Source: Bog-473 sp035534235 (lineage in GTDB: Bacteria > Actinomycetota > Acidimicrobiia > Acidimicrobiales > RAAP-2). From it: 19,463 nucleotides of DNA. This document shows positions 5,616 through 12,881 of this stretch, one piece after another. The DNA is taken from contig DATLSH010000044.1 in assembly GCA_035534235.1 (NCBI GenBank), positions 1 to 19,463 on the forward strand, in the 5' to 3' direction. A program made the position numbers and the translations under genes. Numbering within the stretch: the stretch's first letter is position 1; each line of letters begins with the position of its first letter. The notes below the pieces were generated by a model, which was not told the origin of the DNA, made no database searches, and saw nothing but the letters and a program-made list of their open reading frames with translations.

Positions 5616-7532
5616 TCAACGGCGTGACCATCCCCGTCGTCGGGTGACCCCCCGCATCGTCGCTCTGGATCTGGACGGGCGGGTCAACAGGGCGAGGGAA
5701 TGTTCGACGACGATGCGTGGGGCCGACGCGTCGTCGCTCGTGACGGCCAGTGCGTCATGCCCGGTGAGACGGCAGGCCGAGTTGACCAGGGAGACATGGG
5801 AGAAGGCCTGGGGGAAGTTGCCCACCAGCCGGCCGGCGTAGGGGTCGTACTCCTCGGAGAGGAGGCCGAGATCGTTGCGCAGCGCCATCAGGCGCCCGAA
5901 GAGGGCCTCGGCATCTTCGGTCCGTCCGATCATGTGCAGGCAGTCGACCAGCCAGAACGAACAGGCCAGGAACGCCCCCTCGCGGCCGGACAGCCCGTCC
6001 ACCGCACCGTCGTCGGCCGTGCGGTAACGCAGCACGAGCCCGTGGTCGACCAGCTCCTTCTCGACCGCCTCGACGGTGCTCACCACCCGGGGGTCATGGG
6101 GCGGGAGGAAGCCGACCAGGGGGATCATGAGCACGCTGGCGTCCAACTGATCGGAGCCGTAGTACTGCGTGAACGCACCCACCTTCTCGTTGAAGCCCTT
6201 TTGGCACACCTCGGTGAAGATGTTGTGGCGCAGGGCGCGCCAGTCCTCCAGCGGGCCCTCCAGCTCGGGCCACTGCTCAAGGGTCTTGACCCCCCGGTCG
6301 ACCGCCACCCAGGCCATGACCTTGGAATGCGTGAAGTGCCGGCGCGGCCCGCGGACCTCCCAGATGCCGTCGTCCGGTTCGGCCCATCCGTGCTGGAGGA
6401 ACTTCATGAGCTCCGTCTGGAGGCCCCAGGCCGCTCTGCTCTGCACGCCCTCGGCGCTGGCCGACGCGTACAGGGCCGACATGACCTCACCGTAGACATC
6501 GAGCTGGAACTGCCCCGAGGCGGCGTTGCCGATGCGCACGGGGACCGAGCCTTCGTAGCCCGGGAGCCACGCCGCCTCCCATTCGTCCAACCGCCGCTCA
6601 CCGGAGGGCCCGTACATGATCTGCAGGCGTGACGCGTCGCCGGCCACGGCGCGCAGGAGCCAGTCGCGCCAGGACATGGCTTCCTCGAAGTACCCGCCCC
6701 GCATGAACGACTCCAACGTGAGCGTGGCATCGCGTAGCCAGCAGTAGCGGTAGTCCCAGTTGCGGTTTCCCCCCACCGCCTCGGGCAACGAGGTGGTGGC
6801 CGCCGCCACGATGCCCCCGGTTGGCTCATAGGTCAGCGCCTTGAGCGTGATCAGCGACCGCACCACGGCGTCGCGCCAGGGACCGGCGAATGTGCACTGC
6901 GACGCCCACTGCTTCCAGTAGGCGTCGGTCAGGCAGATGGCGTAATAGGCGTCCAACGGTGGGGGTGGCTGCTCGTGCGACGGGTACCACACCAAGGTGA
7001 AGGGGAAGCGTTGCCCTTCCTTCACGGTGAAATCGGCCGTCGTCCTCATGTCCTTGCCGACCGGTTCGACCCCGTGCCACAGGGCGACCGCGTCGGGCCC
7101 GGCCGTCATGCGCAGCAGGCCGTCGGTGGCGGTGACCCATGGCACAATTTCGCCGTAGTCGAACCGCACCGTCAGATCCATATGGACGTCAACGGTGCCG
7201 GCCACGCCCTCGACGAGCCGCACCACATGGGGGTGACTGTCGCGTATCGGCATGCAGTCGGTGATGCGGACGGTGCCGGTCGCGGTGTCGAACTCCGTTT
7301 CCAGAACCAGTGAGTCATCCCGGTACATCCGTCGGGTGGCGACAATGGCCGACGGCCCCCCGGCCGGAGCCAGCTGCCAGAAGCCGTGTGACTCGTCACC
7401 GAGCAGCCGTGAGAAGCATGAGGGTGAGTCGAAGTGGGGCAGGCAGAGCCAATCGATGGACCCGTCGCGACCCACGATGGCGGCCGAATGCAGGTCACCG
7501 ATGACGGCGTAGTCCTCAATCCTCTGCGTCAT
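5616..7532 (-). CDS. Glycoside hydrolase family 15 protein (trehalase / glucoamylase-like)
   Basis: A 638-aa GH15 enzyme of the type called trehalase in mycobacteria and glucoamylase or glucodextranase-like elsewhere; it releases glucose by an inverting mechanism. The N-terminal domain begins MTQRIEDYAVIGDLHSAAIV, typical of the actinobacterial group. The (alpha/alpha)6 barrel shows NRNWDYRYCWLRDA (about 256-269), LPGYEGSVPVRIGNAA (323-338; probable general-acid Glu327) and, near the C-terminus, GLLSEEYDP (probable base Glu). There is no signal peptide, so it acts in the cytoplasm. The ATG is only 18 nt after the marP stop, and a GAGG precedes it closely. Trehalose is the likely substrate from family knowledge, but maltodextrins cannot be excluded. 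Confidence 0.92.
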   Translation of the reverse strand: MTQRIEDYAVIGDLHSAAIVGRDGSIDWLCLPHFDSPSCFSRLLGDESHGFWQLAPAGGPSAIVATRRMYRDDSLVLETEFDTATGTVRITDCMPIRDSHPHVVRLVEGVAGTVDVHMDLTVRFDYGEIVPWVTATDGLLRMTAGPDAVALWHGVEPVGKDMRTTADFTVKEGQRFPFTLVWYPSHEQPPPPLDAYYAICLTDAYWKQWASQCTFAGPWRDAVVRSLITLKALTYEPTGGIVAAATTSLPEAVGGNRNWDYRYCWLRDATLTLESFMRGGYFEEAMSWRDWLLRAVAGDASRLQIMYGPSGERRLDEWEAAWLPGYEGSVPVRIGNAASGQFQLDVYGEVMSALYASASAEGVQSRAAWGLQTELMKFLQHGWAEPDDGIWEVRGPRRHFTHSKVMAWVAVDRGVKTLEQWPELEGPLEDWRALRHNIFTEVCQKGFNEKVGAFTQYYGSDQLDASVLMIPLVGFLPPHDPRVVSTVEAVEKELVDHGLVLRYRTADDGAVDGLSGREGAFLACSFWLVDCLHMIGRTEDAEALFGRLMALRNDLGLLSEEYDPYAGRLVGNFPQAFSHVSLVNSACRLTGHDALAVTSDDASAPRIVVEHSLALLTRPSRSRATMRGVTRRRGWSRR

Positions 7533-7550
7533 TTCCTCATTCTTGCCCGC

Positions 7551-8729
7551 TCATTCCGATACGCACCCGCCCGTGCCCACGGCCCCCCGTCGTGTGGCCG
7601 CCACCTGCACCCGGGCCAGGACCCCGGGCGAGGACAGGGCGTACCCCACATTCGGGTAGACGGTGGAGCGTGAGAAGATCACGCCGATGACCAGCCCGCC
7701 GGGCCCGAGCAGCGGCCCGCCGGAGTTGCCCGGGCGGATGTCGGCGTCCAGCGCGTAGACACCGCGGGTCACCGCTCCCCCGTTGTAGATGTCCCGGCCG
7801 AGCGCAGTGACCTCAGCGGTGACCCCAGCCGGATTTATGGCCAGCCCGCCGTTCTCGGGATAGCCCAACAACGCGGCCTGGGTGCCCCGCCCCACCAGGG
7901 AGGGACTGATCCGGAGCACCGGGCCCAGGGGCGCGTCGGTGCGCAGGACGGCCAAATCGAATGACGGATCGAAGAGGACGACCGTCGCCGCGAAGGGGGT
8001 GCTCCCTTCCAGCACCTGGGTGCCGGACTCGCCGGCCACCACGTGTGCGTTGGTGACCACCAACCCGGGCCCGGCCACGAAGCCTGACCCCTCCTGCTCG
8101 TTGCCGCAGGCCGTCCCCAGGATCTTGACCGTGGAGAAGACGGCCGGGTCGGCCAGGGCCCGAGTCGTGGCGTCGGTCGGCGTGGCGACCGATCCGGTCA
8201 GCGGTGGGGTCAGGGTCGAGAAGACCTGGGGGAAACCCTGGGCGCTCAGGAAGTTCTGCAGGTCCACGAAGACCGGGGGTACGACGGGCAGGACCCGGTC
8301 CACCGAGTGGAGGATGTCGGACCGGGCCACCGCAGAGCTGAGCCACGTGAAGCGGCTGTTCGGTGACGAAATCACGCCGGCCACCAGCCACGATGAGAGG
8401 AGCACCGCGACCACGGCCACCAGGACGCCGAAGGCGGAGTCGAATTGCCCCAGGTGGTGCCGGCGCAAGGTGAGATTGCTGTAGGTGCCCAGCACCCGGC
8501 CCACGTAGCCCAGCCCGGTGGCGCTGACCATGACGGCCGCCACGGTGACCAGGGCGCGCATGGTTCCGTCGTGAATGAAGGTCAGTACGTGGACCAGCAC
8601 GAGCGCACCGAGGAAGAAGCCGAGGAAGAAGCCCCCGAAGGTGAGGAGTTGGACCAGCGCGCCGAGACGGAGACCTTGGATGGCGGCGGTCAGCATCAGC
8701 CCGATGATCAGGAGATCGACCCAGTCCAC
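7551..8729 (-). CDS. marP: MarP-like membrane serine protease (CvpA domain + trypsin-like domain)
   Basis: A 392-aa protein close in length and layout to the MarP protease of mycobacteria (397 aa), which is needed for acid and oxidative-stress resistance there. The first ~120 residues form about four membrane helices (CvpA/colicin V production type). The periplasmic chymotrypsin-like domain has H229 (VTNAHVVAG), D258 (DPSFDLAVL) and S336 (RPGNSGGPL). C208 and C389, the latter in the terminal GTGGCVSE, match the pair that forms the MarP disulfide. The GTG at 8729 gives VDWVDLL, the usual start of the first helix. The same frame stays open to 9833, but that extension lies antisense to the lipoprotein gene and resembles no protease. 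TACCCT 7 nt before the GTG suggests a leaderless transcript. First gene of the run marP-GH15-gdh-MBL. Confidence 0.93.
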   Translation of the reverse strand: MDWVDLLIIGLMLTAAIQGLRLGALVQLLTFGGFFLGFFLGALVLVHVLTFIHDGTMRALVTVAAVMVSATGLGYVGRVLGTYSNLTLRRHHLGQFDSAFGVLVAVVAVLLSSWLVAGVISSPNSRFTWLSSAVARSDILHSVDRVLPVVPPVFVDLQNFLSAQGFPQVFSTLTPPLTGSVATPTDATTRALADPAVFSTVKILGTACGNEQEGSGFVAGPGLVVTNAHVVAGESGTQVLEGSTPFAATVVLFDPSFDLAVLRTDAPLGPVLRISPSLVGRGTQAALLGYPENGGLAINPAGVTAEVTALGRDIYNGGAVTRGVYALDADIRPGNSGGPLLGPGGLVIGVIFSRSTVYPNVGYALSSPGVLARVQVAATRRGAVGTGGCVSE

Positions 8730-8736
8730 GACTGCG

Positions 8737-8742
8737 AGGGTA
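8737..8742 (-). promoter_or_regulatory. Candidate -10 box of marP (leaderless start)
   Basis: TACCCT on the minus strand, followed by CGCAGTC and the GTG of marP, places the transcript start at or beside the start codon. No Shine-Dalgarno sequence or clear -35 is seen. Confidence 0.45.
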
Positions 8743-8778
8743 GCGAAGTGTAGGCACCCCGCCGGGGAAGCCGGCCGA

Positions 8779-8784
8779 TAAGGT
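8779..8784 (+). promoter_or_regulatory. Candidate -10 box of the propeller lipoprotein gene
   Basis: TAAGGT is followed by 9 nt and the GTG at 8794. It sits divergently to the marP -10 box within a 64-nt gap, so the two promoters are nearly back to back. No ribosome site is present between the box and the GTG. Confidence 0.45.
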
Positions 8785-8793
8785 GACCCCGCC

Positions 8794-9990
8794 GTGCCCT
8801 TGAGTCCTCTGGCTGAATCCCCGCTCGCCCGGCGCGCCCGGCGCAGGAGCATGGGTGCCCTGCTCGTGGCCCTGGCCGTGTGCGTCACGGCCTGCGCGAC
8901 GGCGCCCGGTGTCGCGCCCGGCGCACCGAGGGCGCTGGGCCAGCCGAGGGGGACGCCAGGGGCCGTGGGCCAACCGGCGCCATCGGGTGCCGGAGACCTG
9001 GCGGCGGTGTCCTGTTCTGACGCCGCGCACTGCTGGGCGGTGGGTGCCGCCATTGTCTCCACCGTCAATGGAGGCGCCTCCTGGACCACCCAGCGGGTCC
9101 CCCCGCCCCTGACGCCCCAGCTGGACGGGATTGCCTGCCCCGGGAAGGAACAGTGCATGGCCGTCGGCTCCGACGGTTCACCTACCGGCGCCGGCCTGGT
9201 GCTCACCACCCGCAATGGAGGTGCCACCTGGCTGGAGTCTCCCGCCCCGGCCGGGGCCCTGGTGCTCACCAGCGTGGAGTGCTCAACCACGAGCGTCTGC
9301 CTGGCCATCGACGACAACGGACTCAACACCCTGTCGGTCCGGACGACCGACTTCGGGCGCACCTGGCAGCAGGGAGGCGACCTTCCGGCGGGCTTCCACA
9401 GCGCCCACCATCTCTGGTGCACCTCCGGCGGCACCTGTCTGGTGGCCGGCTTCGTCGCCACCACCGCCGCGCACGGAGAAGGCGCCGTCGTGCGCAGCAC
9501 GGACGGTGGCCAGACTTGGGCGACCACCAGAGTCCCGACCGGTGCCGGTGTCCTGCGGGATGCCACGTGCCGCACCGATGCGGCGTGCTTGGCCGTAGGG
9601 ACCACCTCGACTGCAGTGAGCGCGGTCGTTGCGGCGCGCGGCGAACTTCTCGTCAGCACCGACGATGGGCGGGAGTGGACCACTTCCCGCGCCGGTCCAC
9701 CGGTCCACGACGTGTACGGCATTGCCTGCCCGCTGGGTCGGGTCTGCGCCATGGTGGGTGCCGACTGGGTGGGCCGTCCGCCGGTGGCCACCGGCGCCGT
9801 GGCCCGGAGCGGCAACGGGGGCCTTTCGTTCACCCCGACGTCGGCGGCCTACGTGCCCCTTCCCCTGATCGCCGTGTCCTGCCCGACCGATGGGGCCTGC
9901 GTGGCCGTGGGCGACGATGTGCTGGCCCGCATCGCCCTGCCCATTCCCGAAGCCAAGCCGAGCACGGGCGGTCGGTCACCGTCGCGCTGA
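8794..9990 (+). CDS. Predicted lipoprotein beta-propeller with seven C-x5-C units
   Basis: A 398-aa exported protein. Residues 11-34 look like a lipoprotein signal: basic RRARRR, a hydrophobic core, then the lipobox VTAC with C34 as the lipidated residue. A Pro/Gly/Ala-rich linker (35-65) follows. The rest is a repeat domain in which C-x5-C occurs seven times at 74/80, 115/121, 163/169, 209/215, 259/265, 312/318 and 363/369, mostly followed by AVG or a variant. Asp-box/BNR-like turns (S/T-x-D/N-x-G-x-x-W) lie between the units, for example TTRNGGATW and STDGGQTW. This suggests a seven-bladed propeller, akin to sialidase/YCF48-like domains, with one disulfide per blade. No enzymatic function is evident. 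GTG 8794 is chosen because it supplies the basic n-region; ATG 8851 is an alternative. Confidence 0.85.
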   Translation: MPLSPLAESPLARRARRRSMGALLVALAVCVTACATAPGVAPGAPRALGQPRGTPGAVGQPAPSGAGDLAAVSCSDAAHCWAVGAAIVSTVNGGASWTTQRVPPPLTPQLDGIACPGKEQCMAVGSDGSPTGAGLVLTTRNGGATWLESPAPAGALVLTSVECSTTSVCLAIDDNGLNTLSVRTTDFGRTWQQGGDLPAGFHSAHHLWCTSGGTCLVAGFVATTAAHGEGAVVRSTDGGQTWATTRVPTGAGVLRDATCRTDAACLAVGTTSTAVSAVVAARGELLVSTDDGREWTTSRAGPPVHDVYGIACPLGRVCAMVGADWVGRPPVATGAVARSGNGGLSFTPTSAAYVPLPLIAVSCPTDGACVAVGDDVLARIALPIPEAKPSTGGRSPSR

Positions 9991-10006
9991 AGGCGGCGGG
10001 GGCCAC

Positions 10007-10037
10007 GTGGTTCAGGGACCGGCCCGCTTCCGGACCA
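10007..10037. terminator. Weak imperfect hairpin between convergent genes
   Basis: GTGGT (10007-10011) can pair with ACCAC (10033-10037) around an inner CCGG/CCGG stem, with a one-sided bulge. It lies in the 52-nt gap between the convergent lipoprotein and aldehyde-dehydrogenase genes. There is no U-run. Confidence 0.25.
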
Positions 10038-10042
10038 CGCCG

Positions 10043-11815
10043 TCAGTGCCGGAGGGCGGCGAGCAGGAGCCCGGGGATCTTGGCCGCTGACGGATCGGCC
10101 TCGAAGGCCACGAAACGGCGCATCACGTCGTAGGAGCCGGTGGCGGTGGCGAACCACGGGGGCCGGGGGCGGGAACGGAAGGGCCCGCGGACGACCGACT
10201 TCTGGGGCCGGGCGAACATGGCGGCGTTGCCGACCACGCCCGAGCCCGACTGAATGTCGGTCCGCGGATGCCCGGGGTAGGCGCCCCACGTGGTGGTCCC
10301 GATGGCGAAGACCAGCGCATGCCAGACGTTGACCCCGATGGCGCCGTAACGGAGGTCGTCCACCGCTCGCTCGACGGCGGCCGCCACGGCGGGGTCCGCC
10401 ATCGTCCGGGGGCTGACCAGGATGGTGGCCGACAGGGTGCCCCAGACGACGTCGTTGCAGAAGGCGGTGGCTGCGTCGACGAACGCCGCCGCCGAGGGGG
10501 CAGTCAAGGGAGTCTCGGCCACCTGCCCGCAGAACGACTCCACGTTGAAGCAGATGTCCCCGGTGCGACCGGGGGGCACGCCCCGGATGAAGGTCCAGGG
10601 CAGCGCGTCAGGGGGGCCGCTCCCCAACTCCTCGGCCTCGGGATGCGCGGCCACGAAGGCGTCGCGGCGGGCGGCCGCACCGGGGTAGTAGGCCCTCCGG
10701 GTGGTCACGTGGGCCAGCGTCTGGGTGAGCGCGCCGAGGAAGGCGTCGCGCTGGGGCCAGCCGGCATGGGTGACGATGACCCGGGCCGCCAGGCAGTTGA
10801 AGCCGGCGTTGTTCACCAGCATGGTGGCCACGTGCTCGGCCTGGTACACCAGCTCGCTGCTCGACCACTCCCCCGGGACGATGATCACGGGCGACACGTT
10901 GCCCAGCTCGGCCGACACCGGCTTGGCCAGCACCCGCTGGTCGGCCGCCTTGCGGCGGGCGCCCTCCTCCCCGGGGCCGAACACGACGGCGTCGTAGGTC
11001 TTGTCCGAGCCGGTGATGTGCACCTCGTCGATCAGGTCGTGGCCGGTCAGGTACTGCCCCGCCGCCGCCCCGCCCTCGACGATCCGCAGCACGCCGGCCT
11101 CCACCAGCGCGCCGAGGGCCCGGCCCCAGTGCGGGACCAGGTAGTCGTTGACCGGATTGGCCTTCATCACGACGACCTTGCCCTCGACGAACAGCTTGGA
11201 CAACACGTCGCGCGGCCCGAGCGAGGCCACGTTGCCCGCCGCCAGCACCAGCGAGGTGCCGGCATGGGCCCCCGGGTCAGCGTAGGCCGCGGCCTGAGTG
11301 GGGATCAGGGAGCCCGTGGTGACCTCCGGCGCCATGAAGACCTCGGCCGTGGTCTGCGGGAAGACCACCCGGTCGAAAGCGGTCTGGGGGAAGACGCGCA
11401 CCCGCAACCGGCCGTCGGACGCCGCGCCCACCGGCCCGGCGAAGGAGGGCTTGCCGGTCCGGGCAATGTCGCGCAACGAGTCGCGGAAGAGGCGGGTCAT
11501 GCGCACCAGCGTCCCCACGCCGGCGAAGAGCTCCTCGCCCGCCTCGGGCGAGCCGGGCTCAATCCCCTTGGCCCCGCAGGCCGCGGCCAGCCACCCGTCC
11601 TGGGCCGCCATGGTGTCGCGCAGCACCCGGTCCAACAATCCGGCCCGGGCCGCCGCGCCGGTGGCGGCCCACGAAGGGGCGTGGGCGGCGACGTGGCGCA
11701 CGGCGGCATCGAGCGCGGTCGTGTCGAGGGGGGGCGCCGGATCCGTGGGCGCGCCGGCCGCGTCGTCGGGCGGGACGTCGGTCGGGGCGACGGCCCCCCG
11801 GCTGGTCATGGTCAT
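10043..11815 (-). CDS. Aldehyde dehydrogenase superfamily protein, long form
   Basis: A 590-aa ALDH-fold protein, clearly longer than the usual ~480-500 aa because of an N-terminal helical extension (about 1-135). Key family residues can be placed: K218 in VVVMKAN (cofactor lysine), the ITGS turn at 267-270, E303 in AELGNVSP (general base) and C341 in NNAGFNC (nucleophile). It therefore appears catalytically competent for NAD(P)-dependent oxidation of an aldehyde, or reduction of an acyl group; the substrate is unknown. The start is ATG 11815, with a strong AGGAAGG 8 nt upstream; the frame upstream of it overlaps the preceding gene out of frame. It follows the F420-type oxidoreductase gene by 79 nt on the same strand, with a strong hairpin between them. 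Confidence 0.88.
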   Translation of the reverse strand: MTMTSRGAVAPTDVPPDDAAGAPTDPAPPLDTTALDAAVRHVAAHAPSWAATGAAARAGLLDRVLRDTMAAQDGWLAAACGAKGIEPGSPEAGEELFAGVGTLVRMTRLFRDSLRDIARTGKPSFAGPVGAASDGRLRVRVFPQTAFDRVVFPQTTAEVFMAPEVTTGSLIPTQAAAYADPGAHAGTSLVLAAGNVASLGPRDVLSKLFVEGKVVVMKANPVNDYLVPHWGRALGALVEAGVLRIVEGGAAAGQYLTGHDLIDEVHITGSDKTYDAVVFGPGEEGARRKAADQRVLAKPVSAELGNVSPVIIVPGEWSSSELVYQAEHVATMLVNNAGFNCLAARVIVTHAGWPQRDAFLGALTQTLAHVTTRRAYYPGAAARRDAFVAAHPEAEELGSGPPDALPWTFIRGVPPGRTGDICFNVESFCGQVAETPLTAPSAAAFVDAATAFCNDVVWGTLSATILVSPRTMADPAVAAAVERAVDDLRYGAIGVNVWHALVFAIGTTTWGAYPGHPRTDIQSGSGVVGNAAMFARPQKSVVRGPFRSRPRPPWFATATGSYDVMRRFVAFEADPSAAKIPGLLLAALRH

Positions 11816-11842
11816 GGCATGCCTTCCTTTCGGGGTCGAACG

Positions 11843-11866
11843 GGGCCCCTTGCGGGTCGGGGGCCC
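11843..11866 (-). terminator. GC-rich hairpin between the LLM and ALDH genes
   Basis: A perfect 7-bp all-GC stem, GGGCCCC/GGGGCCC, has a 10-nt loop. On the minus strand it lies after the LLM stop and 27 nt before the ALDH start. It could terminate or attenuate transcription, or shape a processed mRNA end; no U-run follows. Confidence 0.35.
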
Positions 11867-11894
11867 GGGTGGCCGGGGCGGTGCCGGCGGAGGC

Positions 11895-12824
11895 TCACCC
11901 GAGATGCGGCAGCACTTCCTGGCCGAGCAGGCGGATGTGGTCGAGGTCGTCCAGGTCGAGCACCTGCAGGTACACGGTGCCGGCCCCGGCATCGGCGAAA
12001 GCGAGGAGGCGGGCCACCACCTCATCGGGCGTCCCGGCCGCCCCGTTGGCCCGCAACTCCTCGGGCCGGCGACCGATGGCGGCAGCTCGCCGCACCACCT
12101 CGGCCTCGTCGGCACCGCAGCAGACAACCTGGGCCGCCGAGAGGGTGAGGGTTCCGGGGTCGCGGCCGCGCGCCTCGCAGGCGGCCCGCACCCGGGCGAA
12201 CTGGGCCTCGGTGTCGGCCAGTGAGGAGAACGGCAGGTTGAACTCGTCGGCGTAGGTGGCCGCCAGCCGGGGTGTCCGCCTCGGCCCTCCACCGCCGACG
12301 ATGAGGGGCGGGTGCGGCCGCTGCTGCGGCTTGGGCAGGGCGGGGCTGTCGTCGAGTTGATAGTGCCGGCCCTGGAAGGTGAACGTGGCTCCCTCGGACG
12401 TGGTCCACAAGCCGGTCAGGATCGCGAACTGCTCCTCCAACCGCTCGAATCGCTCACCGAGGGGCGGGAACGGGATCCCGTAAGCCGTGTGCTCGCCGTC
12501 GTACCAGCCGGCGCCCAGCCCGAGCTCCACCCGCCCGCCGCTCATGGCGTCGACCTGGGCCACGGTGATGGCCAGGATGCCCGGCAGGCGGAAGGTGGCC
12601 GAGGTGACCAGGGTGCCCAGGCGGATGCGCGTCGTCTCGCGGGCCAGGGCGCCCAGGGTCACCCAGGCGTCGGTGGGCCCGGGGAGGCCGTCGCCGCCCA
12701 TGGTCAGGTAATGGTCCGAGCGGAAGAGGGCGTCGAAGCCGGACGCCTCGACCTGGTGGGCCACGTCGAGGAGCTGCTGGTAGCCGGCTCCCTGCTGGGG
12801 CTCCACGAAGATGCGCACCTTCAC
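11895..12824 (-). CDS. LLM-class (luciferase-like) F420-type oxidoreductase
   Basis: A 309-aa luciferase-like monooxygenase-family protein of the group that uses F420 in actinobacteria. It starts VKVRIFVEPQQG and has the typical FDALFRSDHY segment (about 34-43), the SGGRVELGLGAGWYDGEH core (about 103-120) and PLIVGGGGPRRTPRLAA near residue 180. The C-terminal part ends LQVLDLDDLDHIRLLG, as in many such proteins. The cofactor assignment to F420 is from family knowledge; FMN cannot be excluded. GTG 12824 is taken as the start because TAGCGT lies 7 nt before it (leaderless); GTG 12818 is an alternative. It probably forms a unit with the downstream aldehyde dehydrogenase and is divergent from a second LLM gene 57 bp away. 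Confidence 0.88.
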   Translation of the reverse strand: MKVRIFVEPQQGAGYQQLLDVAHQVEASGFDALFRSDHYLTMGGDGLPGPTDAWVTLGALARETTRIRLGTLVTSATFRLPGILAITVAQVDAMSGGRVELGLGAGWYDGEHTAYGIPFPPLGERFERLEEQFAILTGLWTTSEGATFTFQGRHYQLDDSPALPKPQQRPHPPLIVGGGGPRRTPRLAATYADEFNLPFSSLADTEAQFARVRAACEARGRDPGTLTLSAAQVVCCGADEAEVVRRAAAIGRRPEELRANGAAGTPDEVVARLLAFADAGAGTVYLQVLDLDDLDHIRLLGQEVLPHLG

Positions 12825-12831
12825 CGGGCCA

Positions 12832-12837
12832 ACGCTA
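12832..12837 (-). promoter_or_regulatory. Candidate -10 box of the 12824 LLM gene
   Basis: TAGCGT on the minus strand is followed by TGGCCCG and the GTG start at 12824. No ribosome site is present, fitting a leaderless transcript. Confidence 0.4.
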
Positions 12838-12881
12838 ATGGAACGACGCGGCGGGGAGCCGGGGCGGTGCAGACTGCGGAA

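Noticed and set aside
8730..9833. In-frame N-terminal extension of marP of about 368 codons
   Set aside because: It is wholly antisense to the lipoprotein gene, has no family features, and would put a non-membrane segment before the CvpA helices. Long open antisense frames are expected in GC-rich DNA.
10268..12148. 626-codon plus-strand open frame
   Set aside because: It is the antisense shadow of the aldehyde dehydrogenase: low complexity, rich in Gly/Arg/His, and without domain motifs.
11816..12292. Upstream extension of the aldehyde dehydrogenase frame
   Set aside because: It overlaps the LLM gene in another frame on the same strand, and the internal ATG at 11815 has a strong ribosome site.
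12312..12881. Upstream extension of the plus-strand LLM frame
   Set aside because: It runs antisense through the other LLM gene with no recognisable domain; the family start MEIGVVFPQ is at 12882.
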